Positions 7,766 through 14,232 of a stretch of DNA of 20,595 nucleotides are shown here, in pieces. The translations under genes and the position numbers were made by a program. Each line of letters starts with the position of its first letter. The stretch's first letter is position 1. Below the pieces are notes generated by a model. It saw nothing but the letters and a program-made list of their open reading frames with translations. It was not told the DNA's origin and searched no databases. The DNA is from Cyanobacteria bacterium HKST-UBA02 (GTDB lineage Bacteria; Cyanobacteriota; Vampirovibrionia; Obscuribacterales; Obscuribacteraceae): the NCBI GenBank assembly GCA_020431945.1, contig JAGQHH010000071.1:1-20595 (forward strand), written 5' to 3'.

Positions 7766-8673
7766 TCAAGAATCGTTTTGTCAGGGGGCAGAATCCGCAC
7801 CTGGTCTCTGACAGTCTGGATACTGGCGCCGTAATCGACGATCTCGCCGCCGGCCGCCACGATCATGGAGCCGGGCAGAGCCTTCTCGATGCGAGCATTG
7901 TGATAGAGAAAAGCCTTGGAGCCCGGATTGGTGATGGCCATCCCGCCAGGCTCGATAATTATCCAGGCACCCTGGCCGGCTTCCACCCGCTCGCCTTTCT
8001 TGACCACGGTCACAGCACCAGGCTCCGCTTCGGTCCAGGGCTTCCAGTCTATATAAGGCTCCGGTCCGAGACTGTAGTCCCAGATCTGTAGAGACCAGCC
8101 TGCTTGCAATCGATCCGGGCGGTCTGCCAGACCCGGATAGCGGTCCAGATTGTTAGCCACGATACGGTTCATCTCCCGATTCAGATCATCCCGGGAGACA
8201 TCCGACAACCCCCGCCGCTTGAGCTCGCGCACAGCGATACCGCTGAGAGTCTCGCCGGTGCTCACGAGATGATCCCCGTCCTTATTCATTTCAGGATTGC
8301 CAGCTTTTGAGCGAGGGCGGCACGGCTGTTCTTCCGGATTCCCGTCGAGCCTCAGCTCCCAGCCCGGAAGCAGATGACCCGGTCTGTGGATGAGGCTGGG
8401 ATATCGCTCGGCGTTGGCTTCTATGATCCGCTCCACCTCCATGAGAATCGCCCGGTCGCTCACCGGATCCGAGCTTGCCCGGGAGAGCCTTTCTTTTGCA
8501 AGAGAAGAGAGGCTCTCTCCGGGTTTGACCCTGTGCGTCTCACCCGGAGATCTGCCGGAGAGGAGCTGGCCGGCTTCCGCCGCGAGCGCCAGAATTCCTG
8601 CGGAATCCCCTGTGGAATCCCCGGCAGAATCTCGGCCGGCAGGAAATTCCTGACTGAATTCGAATCGAGTCAT
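7762..8673 (-). CDS. Two-LysM protein with unknown C-terminal beta-rich domain
   Basis: 303 aa. Two LysM-like modules are visible: residues about 47-109 ('HRVKPGESLSSLA' to 'PGHLLPGWELRL') and 135-197 ('HLVSTGETLSGIA' to 'DRLQAGWSLQI'). Both have the same long insert with a 'N.ERYP.L..RP' turn, so they arose by duplication. LysM binds GlcNAc-containing glycans, usually peptidoglycan. The C-terminal about 85 residues are Gly/Ile/Val-rich and repetitive in style ('GAWIIIEPGGMAITNPGSKAFLYHNA'), suggesting a short beta-solenoid. No signal peptide is evident; the N-terminus instead has GDSAGDSTGDSAG, and the DNA there repeats GGAATCCCC. The gene starts 6 nt after the Gln/Asn/Ser-rich gene ends, so the two are almost surely cotranscribed and probably act together. 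Confidence 0.8.
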   Translation of the reverse strand: MTRFEFSQEFPAGRDSAGDSTGDSAGILALAAEAGQLLSGRSPGETHRVKPGESLSSLAKERLSRASSDPVSDRAILMEVERIIEANAERYPSLIHRPGHLLPGWELRLDGNPEEQPCRPRSKAGNPEMNKDGDHLVSTGETLSGIAVRELKRRGLSDVSRDDLNREMNRIVANNLDRYPGLADRPDRLQAGWSLQIWDYSLGPEPYIDWKPWTEAEPGAVTVVKKGERVEAGQGAWIIIEPGGMAITNPGSKAFLYHNARIEKALPGSMIVAAGGEIVDYGASIQTVRDQVRILPPDKTILD

Positions 8674-8679
8674 GAGCTC

Positions 8680-9672
8680 TTACTTCTCCTTGCCATCGAT
8701 AGGAGGAAGACTCGGAGCACTGTCCTCGACACCGAGCTCCTGGCCGAGAGCCGTGGCGCAGATATTGCCGAGCTTGAGCGAATTGAGAGCTTCCTGATGA
8801 GCCAGGGAGCCCACTGTGTTCTTGGCGCCGCCGGTCTTCATGCCGTCCATGGTTGTGAATGTGGCCCGGGCTTGCTCGGCTTGATCGACTGAGGCATCAC
8901 ATGCAGTTTTCACCCGATCGAGATGCAATTGATCCGACTGAGCCTGCAGTTTTCCTTCAGCCTGCTGGGCTTGCTGCTCGAGATTGGCTTTCATCGCCTC
9001 TTTCTGCAGCTCGATATTGAGATCGAGCGAGCGGTTCTGAAGGTCGAGATTCTGCTGGAACTTTTCATTCTCGATGGCCTGGCACTTTTCGTTGATCTTC
9101 GACTTGCCCTTGCTAAGTCCGCCGAATATCGAGCCCACGCCCCAGCTTCCGCCTTCGGTACAACCGCCGCCGGGAGGCAGGGGGGCGAGTATGACACTGC
9201 TTGGATTGTAATACTTGAAACTGCTGGAGTTCGTCTCACTGATCTGCACACTACCGCCAGTGGCACCGCTCTTGTTGTCTATCGGTCCGGTGCTCGCCGA
9301 CGAGCGTGAATCCGACGAGGAATTGGAATGAGAATCGGAGCTGGAGGAGCTCGAAGAGGAGCTGTTCGACTCGGTATTGTTGTAATTGGTGTTCTCGTTT
9401 TTGTTGTTATTGTTGTTGTTATTTCTGTTATCGACACCTACATTTACTTCTGTATTCTGATTTTGTTTCTGGCTTTGACTCTGGTCCTGAGTCTGACGTT
9501 GACTCTGGTCTTGATTCTGCTTCTGATTCTGTTCGGGCGCCTTCGGCTCCGGCGGCTTCTGATGGGCATTGTCGCTGCCGCTCTGCGGTCTTTCCACAAG
9601 GCTGGCAAGATTGATCGAGCTATGGCCGACTTCCCGAGCGGTGGCTCCGTTTCCTGGGGTGTCTAAAATCAT
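8680..9672 (-). CDS. Low-complexity Gln/Asn/Ser-rich protein with C-terminal coiled coil
   Basis: 330 aa, no family recognised. Residues 1-47 are ordinary and polar. Residues 48-73 are 13 uninterrupted Gln-X pairs, where X is mostly N, S, K or D. Then comes an Asn-rich run (about 82-100, including seven consecutive Asn) and a Ser-rich run (101-128, including nine consecutive Ser). A Gly/Pro-rich hinge (165-190) leads to a long charged and Gln-rich helix (about 190-270: 'NEKFQQNLDLQNRSLDLNIE', 'EQQAQQAEGKLQAQ') that should form a coiled coil. Four Cys (171, 197, 258, 305) sit only in the C-terminal half. There is no signal peptide. Ser and Asn runs use mixed synonymous codons, so selection on the protein, not simple DNA slippage, likely keeps them. 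GAGGAAA precedes the ATG. First gene of a pair with the LysM protein. Confidence 0.75.
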   Translation of the reverse strand: MILDTPGNGATAREVGHSSINLASLVERPQSGSDNAHQKPPEPKAPEQNQKQNQDQSQRQTQDQSQSQKQNQNTEVNVGVDNRNNNNNNNKNENTNYNNTESNSSSSSSSSSDSHSNSSSDSRSSASTGPIDNKSGATGGSVQISETNSSSFKYYNPSSVILAPLPPGGGCTEGGSWGVGSIFGGLSKGKSKINEKCQAIENEKFQQNLDLQNRSLDLNIELQKEAMKANLEQQAQQAEGKLQAQSDQLHLDRVKTACDASVDQAEQARATFTTMDGMKTGGAKNTVGSLAHQEALNSLKLGNICATALGQELGVEDSAPSLPPIDGKEK

Positions 9673-9789
9673 TTTCGTTTCCTCGACTGGGGAAATCGAA
9701 TTTAAGGCCGAGTTGTTAGCGAATTGTTAAACGGCGAAATTTCTCTTGAGATTGTTTCGGTGTTCAACCGTTTCTTCCCTTCTTTCGCC

Positions 9790-10347
9790 TTAATTCAATA
9801 GGAGTTCCAATATGCGGGCTCCGCTGATTGGCATTGGACCGGACCGTAGGTGCTCGGCCACTTCTTCGGGCGTGACAGGTGGTTTGTGGCGACGATTAGC
9901 ATTGTCGCGAAAGAAATCCACAAACGCTCCGGGTGCCAGATCCAAGACGTGTCGCACAAATTCATCAGGGTCTTGAATTTCAATGCCATGTGGCTCGACA
10001 GACGATTGAGGGAAGTCCTTTTGATTGAATGTGACGATTACATCAGACTTTCCCACAACAGCAGCTGCTAGGACATGTCTGTCCTTGAGTGCGCACGTCA
10101 TAGATGGGATCAGATGATGGTAGCCCGTTACCGTGGCGTCCGGATAAAGCTTTTTCATGATCGTGAACATACGGTCCATGCTGTCCTGCGTTGCCCGCCC
10201 GTCACTGATCAAATTGCGTGCACATTCATCCAGGATGTCATCGCTCCACAGGACGCGAAAAACCCCCGTTCGTGCTGCCACCATCAACACATCTCGGATC
10301 TCGAACGGATAGAGCACGTTTGCATCGTAGAGAGCCGAGAACGGCAT
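9790..10347 (-). CDS. PIN-domain protein, probable toxin ribonuclease
   Basis: 185 aa. The N-terminal about 115 residues match a PIN fold: 'ALYDANVLYP' with Asp8, 'DDILDECARN' with Glu41, 'CALKDRHVLAAAVVGKSDVIVTFNQKDF' with Asp89 and the closing Asn108/Asp111. These acidic residues would bind the Mg2+/Mn2+ used for RNA cleavage. The C-terminal about 60 residues are an extra helical tail not found in short VapC toxins. The gene follows the HTH gene by 3 nt, and AAGGAAG inside that gene's end serves as its shine-dalgarno, so translation may be coupled. This pairing (excisionase-type DNA-binding protein, then PIN protein) is a recognised toxin-antitoxin-like arrangement; toxicity itself is inferred. 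Base composition is lower in GC than the flanking genes. Confidence 0.82.
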   Translation of the reverse strand: MPFSALYDANVLYPFEIRDVLMVAARTGVFRVLWSDDILDECARNLISDGRATQDSMDRMFTIMKKLYPDATVTGYHHLIPSMTCALKDRHVLAAAVVGKSDVIVTFNQKDFPQSSVEPHGIEIQDPDEFVRHVLDLAPGAFVDFFRDNANRRHKPPVTPEEVAEHLRSGPMPISGARILELLLN

Positions 10348-10350
10348 GCG

Positions 10351-10794
10351 CTACTTCCTTAACTTCCTCTTGGGTGGCTGATTTACGTAGCCGTTCATCT
10401 CTTCGGTTAACTCCACAAGTTCGTCCATCGCTTGGTCGCGACGTTTGTCCTCGTCATTGATAAAACTAAGAACGTCCTCGAGCTTGATGCGGCGATGCGT
10501 GCCAATCTTGCGTCCAGGAAGTGCGCCAGAATTCATAAGGGAGACAACATGTTGCCTGGAGCAGCCTATAAGGTTTGCAGCTTCCTGAGTTGTGACGAGT
10601 TGCGATTGAACGCTGACCGTGATGCCCTGGCCTTGCTTCCATGCCTTCATCACAAACACCAAGAGATCGAGCATCTCCGCGGGCAGTTCTGTCTCTTTGC
10701 CATCAGCATCAATCAGGGTCGGTCTATGACGCTTGGTTGGCATAAGAGCGAGTTGCGATACAGCTTTTTTTGGCGGTAGCAAAGTCAATGACAT
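10351..10794 (-). CDS. Excisionase-type HTH DNA-binding protein, probable antitoxin/autorepressor
   Basis: 147 aa from the ATG at 10794, which has AGGAG at 8-nt spacing; an in-frame ATG at 10827 would add 11 residues but lacks a comparable site. The centre holds a MerR/excisionase-type winged HTH: 'LVTTQEAANLIGCSRQHVVSLMNSGALPG' followed by 'RKIGTHRRIKLEDVLSFI'. The N-terminal 65 residues contain 'LPAEMLDLLVFVMKAWKQGQGITV', a helix that could mediate dimerisation, and the C-terminus is charged and basic (ends KRKLRK). The likely role is to bind the promoter of the HTH/PIN operon and to neutralise the PIN protein. No phage integrase is nearby, so a true excisionase role is unlikely. A 43-base stretch upstream has two GCGAAT copies that could be operator half-sites. 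Confidence 0.82.
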   Translation of the reverse strand: MSLTLLPPKKAVSQLALMPTKRHRPTLIDADGKETELPAEMLDLLVFVMKAWKQGQGITVSVQSQLVTTQEAANLIGCSRQHVVSLMNSGALPGRKIGTHRRIKLEDVLSFINDEDKRRDQAMDELVELTEEMNGYVNQPPKRKLRK

Positions 10795-10886
10795 TGTTGA
10801 GCTCCTGAAGACTTCACTTTGCAACATACCACATATTCGCCAAATTCGCTACAACCGCAAAAAACGACAGGATCTATATGCCGAAT

Positions 10887-11441
10887 TTATTTCTTGAAGA
10901 TCAAAGTCAGGGGAATCGCGATCTCCAGCGGTTCCACAAGACCCGGGACATTGATCTCGGTGACCAGCACAATCCCGTTTTTCGAATCGCGCTTGAGAAT
11001 GCCGCTGCCTTTGATCTCGACAGTCTTGCGTCCCAGGGGACCGAAATTGAGGACCAGACTGAATCCATCTATAAGATTGATCCTCAGTCCTTTTTTGGAT
11101 GACTCGATAAGAGCCTGGAATTTGATCTGCTTACCGAAATCGACGGACTCGATCTCGACGAGGGGCGCGACAAGATACTTGAAAGGAATATTGCTCTCTT
11201 TCTTGAACTGAATCTCCACCTCCACTTCCATGGGAGGACGGGGAGTCACTTTGAAGGACTTCACCCCGGTGACCTCGGTGGAAAGCTCGGTAAGCAAATC
11301 CATGGCGAAGTCGAAACTCTCTTTGCCCTTCTTGGCTAGAAGATCGAGGGCGCCAAAGAGACGATAGCCTGTCTCGGCGCTGAAAAGGCGCTCGAGGTGA
11401 CTTTCCTGGTCGCGGTATTCGGAGTCTTCCTGATCTGGCAT
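10887..11441 (-). CDS. Hypothetical protein, 184 aa
   Basis: Not recognised. The first 45 residues are charged and helical ('EDSEYRDQESHLERLFSAET'). The rest is beta-rich with alternating hydrophobic residues ('MEVEVEIQFKK', 'LVLNFGPLGRKTVEIKGSGIL', 'IVLVTEINVPGLVEPLEIAI'), which suggests a lipocalin-like or other barrel/sandwich. There is no signal peptide, Cys or membrane helix. It lies 34 nt downstream of the zinc-ribbon gene on the same strand and is probably cotranscribed with it. The ATG lacks a close shine-dalgarno. Codon use matches the surrounding genes. Confidence 0.7.
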   Translation of the reverse strand: MPDQEDSEYRDQESHLERLFSAETGYRLFGALDLLAKKGKESFDFAMDLLTELSTEVTGVKSFKVTPRPPMEVEVEIQFKKESNIPFKYLVAPLVEIESVDFGKQIKFQALIESSKKGLRINLIDGFSLVLNFGPLGRKTVEIKGSGILKRDSKNGIVLVTEINVPGLVEPLEIAIPLTLIFKK

Positions 11442-11475
11442 CTATATAAAAGGATCGCCTTGAAAAACGACCTGC

Positions 11476-11709
11476 TCAATCCTCAATATACGATTCCCAG
11501 AACTCGGTGCGCTCTTTCCATGTACAACTTTTATTACCGCAAATGAGCGTAGCCTTGGACCCGTCTGTCTCGAGACCGGAATCCCCGGCGCCATCCCAGA
11601 CCGACTGGCAGGCTTCCACGAACTTCTCATAGGCGGTCACCGGCTCTTTGCACTTGGGACAGCGGACTTTCTTCGCTTCCACCGCCTGTCTCAGTTTCGC
11701 TTCGGACAT
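11476..11709 (-). CDS. Small zinc-ribbon protein, 77 aa
   Basis: 77 aa. Cysteines sit as CPKC (17-20) and CGNKSC (57-62), enough for a four-Cys zinc site, with a long acidic/Gly-rich loop between them and a Cys at 34. The last residues (WKERTEFWESYIED) are acidic and aromatic. No enzyme family is evident; a nucleic acid- or protein-binding role is possible but unproven. AAGGAGGTGGAGG just before the ATG at 11709 is one of the strongest ribosome sites in the window. It diverges from the PerR-like gene with 121 nt between the starts, so the operator at 11785-11803 could affect both promoters. Confidence 0.75.
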   Translation of the reverse strand: MSEAKLRQAVEAKKVRCPKCKEPVTAYEKFVEACQSVWDGAGDSGLETDGSKATLICGNKSCTWKERTEFWESYIED

Positions 11710-11770
11710 CCTCCACCTCCTTGGTCTGCATGACGAATTTACACCAGTGGAGACTTATCTTGTACAGGGG

Positions 11771-11799
11771 TTGACAAAGTATCAATTTAGACTTATTCT
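11771..11799 (+). promoter_or_regulatory. Promoter of the PerR-like gene
   Basis: TTGACA (11771-11776), a 17-nt spacer and TATTCT (11794-11799) form a good sigma70-type promoter. The -10 lies inside the palindrome at 11785-11803, so binding of a Fur-family repressor would block RNA polymerase. The predicted transcript start lies about 25 nt before the ATG at 11831. Confidence 0.6.
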
Positions 11800-11803
11800 A
11801 AAT
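11785..11803. promoter_or_regulatory. PerR/Fur-type operator before the regulator gene
   Basis: ATTTAGA, five bases (CTTAT), TCTAAAT: a perfect 7-5-7 inverted repeat. Read as a Fur-family 7-1-7 box the core is TTAGACT-T-ATTCTAA, with 6 of 7 arm positions symmetric. It covers the -10 element. A nearly identical site precedes the rubrerythrin gene. Confidence 0.65.
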
Positions 11804-11830
11804 ATGTACCGGATCAAAGGATTTGGATCA

Positions 11831-12241
11831 ATGAAAGCCTACGATATCGAAGCGATTCTAGTCAGCCACGGCGTAAGACCTACGCCCCAGCGAGCCGTGA
11901 TCGCCGAATATCTCTTCAGCACCGACAGCCACCCCACCGCCGAGGATGTCCTGGAAGCGGTCTCGGATCGCCTGCCTGTGTCGCTTTCCAGAGCCACGGT
12001 CTACAACACCCTGAATGCCCTGGTGGAAGCCGGTGTTATTCAGGAGGTCGTGACCGAGCCGGGCCGCACCCGCTACGATGCCAAGACTCACCGCCATCAT
12101 CATTTCGTGGATACGAAAACTGGCAGGATCATAGACATCGAGCCAGGCGAAATGGACAGCCTGGAAGTGAAGCTGGGCGGCAAATACAAGGTGAAGAACT
12201 ACCAGATCACCTTCTACGGCGAGCTCGAAGAGGGCTCCTGA
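11831..12241 (+). CDS. perR: PerR-like Fur-family transcriptional regulator
   Basis: 136 aa from the ATG at 11831, chosen because AAAGGA lies about 9 nt upstream; an in-frame ATG at 11804 falls in the operator/promoter and is unlikely. The Fur winged helix is clear ('GVRPTPQRAVIAEYLFSTDSHPTAEDV', then 'SLSRATVYNTLNALVEAGVI'). The regulatory metal site has His34, Asp83, His89, His91 and Asp102, matching the H37/D85/H91/H93/D104 set of Bacillus PerR; Asp at the last position favours PerR over Fur. Both CxxC motifs of the structural zinc site are missing ('HHHFVDTKTG' replaces the usual HH.VCxxCG). PerR proteins sense peroxide by iron-catalysed oxidation of a His. The operators before its own gene and the downstream rubrerythrin fit that role. 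Confidence 0.85.
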   Translation: MKAYDIEAILVSHGVRPTPQRAVIAEYLFSTDSHPTAEDVLEAVSDRLPVSLSRATVYNTLNALVEAGVIQEVVTEPGRTRYDAKTHRHHHFVDTKTGRIIDIEPGEMDSLEVKLGGKYKVKNYQITFYGELEEGS

Positions 12242-12252
12242 GCCAAAATTTT

Positions 12253-12281
12253 TTGTCATTTATTTAGATTAAATCTAAAAG
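12253..12281 (+). promoter_or_regulatory. Likely rubrerythrin promoter
   Basis: TTGTCA (12253-12258), a 17-nt spacer and TAAAAG (12276-12281). The matches are moderate. The operator at 12263-12279 fills the spacer, a usual arrangement for repression. Confidence 0.4.
12263..12279. promoter_or_regulatory. PerR/Fur-type operator before rubrerythrin
   Basis: TTTAGA, TTAAA, TCTAAA; as a 7-1-7 box, TTAGATT-A-AATCTAA is perfectly symmetric. It has the same TTTAGA-N5-TCTAAA form as the site before the regulator gene. A second, shorter palindrome, AGAAT-C-ATTCT (12283-12293), sits 3 nt further on and may be an accessory half-site. Confidence 0.7.
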
Positions 12282-12322
12282 CAGAATCATTCTAAAAATA
12301 GTTGAAATCGGAGGAAAAGAAA

Positions 12323-12808
12323 ATGAACAAGCATATCGATAACACCCGCACAGAGAAAAACCTGGAAGCCGCCTTCGCCGGTGAATCCATGGCGAACCGC
12401 AAATATCTCTATTTCGCAAAGGTCGCCCGCAAGCTCGGCAATGAAGATGTTGCAGCCCTTTTCGAAGAGACCGCGCATCAAGAGACCGGTCATGCCTTCG
12501 CGCATCTGGAGCTCATGTATCCGCCATCCAAGCTCACCGTCGAGAAGCTCCTGGAGATAGCCATCGAAGGCGAGCTCTATGAAACCAATCAGATGTATCC
12601 CGAATTCGAGGCTATCGCCAGAGAAGAGGGTCATCTGGATGCGGTGGAAGAGTTCAAAGAGCAGGCTCAGGAATCAGCCGAGCATGCCGAGACCTTCATG
12701 CAAGCAGCCAAGCGCTTCAAGGCTCTCGGCATGGTGGAAGCTTTCCACGCAAAGCGTTATCAAAACGCTCTGGAGAAGGTAAACAGCAAACTGGACAAAA
12801 CCGCCTAG
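12323..12808 (+). CDS. Rubrerythrin lacking the rubredoxin domain (erythrin/sulerythrin type)
   Basis: 161 aa from the ATG at 12323, preceded by GGAGGA at 7 nt; the in-frame TTG at 12302 is less likely. The four-helix ferritin-like domain is complete with all diiron ligands in the expected spacing: Glu21, Glu54 and His57 ('EETAHQETGH'), Glu84 and Glu87 ('EGELYETNQMYPEF'), Glu117, Glu120 and His121 ('QESAEHAETF'). There is no C-terminal CxxC pair, so the usual rubredoxin electron-transfer domain is absent. Such proteins reduce H2O2 or bind iron using an external electron donor, in the cytoplasm. The palindromic operators upstream and the PerR-like gene 81 nt away suggest peroxide induction. 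A MATE exporter gene follows after 19 nt. Confidence 0.92.
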   Translation: MNKHIDNTRTEKNLEAAFAGESMANRKYLYFAKVARKLGNEDVAALFEETAHQETGHAFAHLELMYPPSKLTVEKLLEIAIEGELYETNQMYPEFEAIAREEGHLDAVEEFKEQAQESAEHAETFMQAAKRFKALGMVEAFHAKRYQNALEKVNSKLDKTA

Positions 12809-12827
12809 CTCGTATGGAGACAGCGCC

Positions 12828-14210
12828 ATGACCACCGCAGAAAAAGCAGGGAACCAGGAAAAAAACACCATACTCGACGGCGCCCTCTCGAAGGCGGTCT
12901 GGACCCTGAGCTGGCCCCTGATGGTGCGCATGGCCGCTGTATCCATAGCAAGCTTCACAGACATTCTCATAGCCGGAAGAATGGGACCGGACACCCAGGC
13001 AGCCATCGGCATCTGCGCCCAGATCTGGTTCCTCTTCCTGATGCTCACCATCGCTCTGTCCGCCGGGACAACGGCGCTGGTGAGCCGTTTCTGGGGAGCC
13101 GACGATCGCGAGAATGCCGTGGAGGCGGCCCGGCACTCCCTGGCATTCGCCACCGCATTCGGCATCATCACAATAGCCCTGGGCCTGCTCGCCGCCAGAC
13201 CGCTCCTGAGAATACTCGGCGCTTCGCCTCTGGTCGAGGAGATTGCCTGGTCTTTCATCGAGATCGACATTCTCTCCCAACTTCCATTCACCATAGTCTG
13301 GATCGCACACTCAATCTCCCGGGCCACCGGCGACACCCGGGGCCCCATGAAAAACTGGGTGATCATGACGGCCCTCATCGTCAGCCTCGATCTGGCCTTC
13401 TGTGTCTATCCCCTGCAGATTGGCGTGCGCGGCATCGCTCTCGCCTGGCTGATCTCGTCCTTCGTGGGAGTAGTGCTCGCCCTCCGGCTCATCGCCGGCT
13501 CCGCGCTCAAAGAGAGCCTTTCATTGAGACGCAATATCGACCTGGGCTTCTCCAGGCAATGGCTCGAGCGCATTCTCAAGATCGGTCTGCCGGCCTGTGT
13601 CACGGATCTCGCCTGGAGCGCCGGCTGTTTCGCCCTGCTCCTGATCTTCGCCTCCACAGCCCATCCCACCCAGTGCCAGGCATCCTGGGCAATCGGTCTG
13701 CGCATGGAAGAGATAGTCAGCTATATGCCGATCTATGCCCTGAGCACCGCCGTCGCCACCATCGTCGGTCAGAACCTCGGCGCCGGCAAACTCGACCGGG
13801 CGCAGCGCGCGGGCTGGCTGGTCTGTGCCGTGGGCATCGGGATCACTACCATGGTCTCTCTCGTTCTCTACACCGCAGCCGCTCCCCTGGCGGCTCTTCT
13901 CAGCCAGGACAGCCTGGTGGTCGCCTATACCACTCAATATTTCCAGATCATCGGTGTCTCCCAGCCCTTCGTGGCATCCTGGATCATTCTCTTCGGAGCG
14001 ATGCAGGGAGCCGGTTATACGAAGTGGCCTATGTGGGCGAGCGTGATCGGCTTTGCGCTAATTCGCCTGCCCCTGGCTTTCGGTCTCACCCAGAACATGC
14101 CCGACGGTCCCACCGGCTGCTGGATAGCCTTCGCCGTCACTTCGGTGGTCCTGGGCATAGTGGCTGCCTGGAAGTACCGGGGCGGTAAATGGCAATTGCA
14201 GACCGTCTGA
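12828..14210 (+). CDS. MATE-family efflux transporter
   Basis: 460 aa with 12 expected membrane helices in two related halves, normal for MATE. The N-terminal half has 'LSWPLMVRMAAVSIASFTDILIAGRMGP' and 'ALSAGTTALVSRFWGADDRENA'; the second half repeats the pattern with 'ILKIGLPACVTDLAWSAGCFALLLIFAS' and 'VATIVGQNLGAGKLDRAQRAG'. MATE proteins export cationic drugs or metabolites using Na+ or H+ gradients across the inner membrane; the substrate is not readable. GGAG lies 8 nt before the ATG. The gene starts 19 nt after the rubrerythrin gene and is probably read from the same peroxide-controlled promoter, so an oxidative-stress link is inferred. Confidence 0.92.
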   Translation: MTTAEKAGNQEKNTILDGALSKAVWTLSWPLMVRMAAVSIASFTDILIAGRMGPDTQAAIGICAQIWFLFLMLTIALSAGTTALVSRFWGADDRENAVEAARHSLAFATAFGIITIALGLLAARPLLRILGASPLVEEIAWSFIEIDILSQLPFTIVWIAHSISRATGDTRGPMKNWVIMTALIVSLDLAFCVYPLQIGVRGIALAWLISSFVGVVLALRLIAGSALKESLSLRRNIDLGFSRQWLERILKIGLPACVTDLAWSAGCFALLLIFASTAHPTQCQASWAIGLRMEEIVSYMPIYALSTAVATIVGQNLGAGKLDRAQRAGWLVCAVGIGITTMVSLVLYTAAAPLAALLSQDSLVVAYTTQYFQIIGVSQPFVASWIILFGAMQGAGYTKWPMWASVIGFALIRLPLAFGLTQNMPDGPTGCWIAFAVTSVVLGIVAAWKYRGGKWQLQTV

Positions 14211-14220
14211 GAGAGTGGTC

Positions 14221-14226
14221 TATAAT
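14221..14226 (+). promoter_or_regulatory. TATAAT box 6 nt before the thioesterase start
   Basis: A perfect -10 hexamer followed by 6 nt and the ATG at 14233, which places the expected transcript start on the ATG itself. The -35 region is weak (TGCAGA at 18 nt). This is the layout of leaderless promoters as known in Deinococcus-type bacteria. Confidence 0.45.
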
Positions 14227-14232
14227 GTGCCC

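Noticed and set aside
9400..9540. Trinucleotide-like DNA repeats as a phase-variable slippage tract
   Set aside because: Codons are mixed and no pure tandem repeat long enough for slippage is seen; the reading frame is intact.
9325..9666. Hydrophobic plus-strand ORFs antisense to the Gln/Asn/Ser tract
   Set aside because: The 'membrane' segments are the reverse reading of the Asn and Gln codon runs (GTT, ATT, CTG), so they are a composition artefact.
11648..11830. N-terminal extension of the Fur-family ORF
   Set aside because: It covers the promoter and operator and the antisense zinc-ribbon gene; a start at 11831 has a ribosome site and fits family length.
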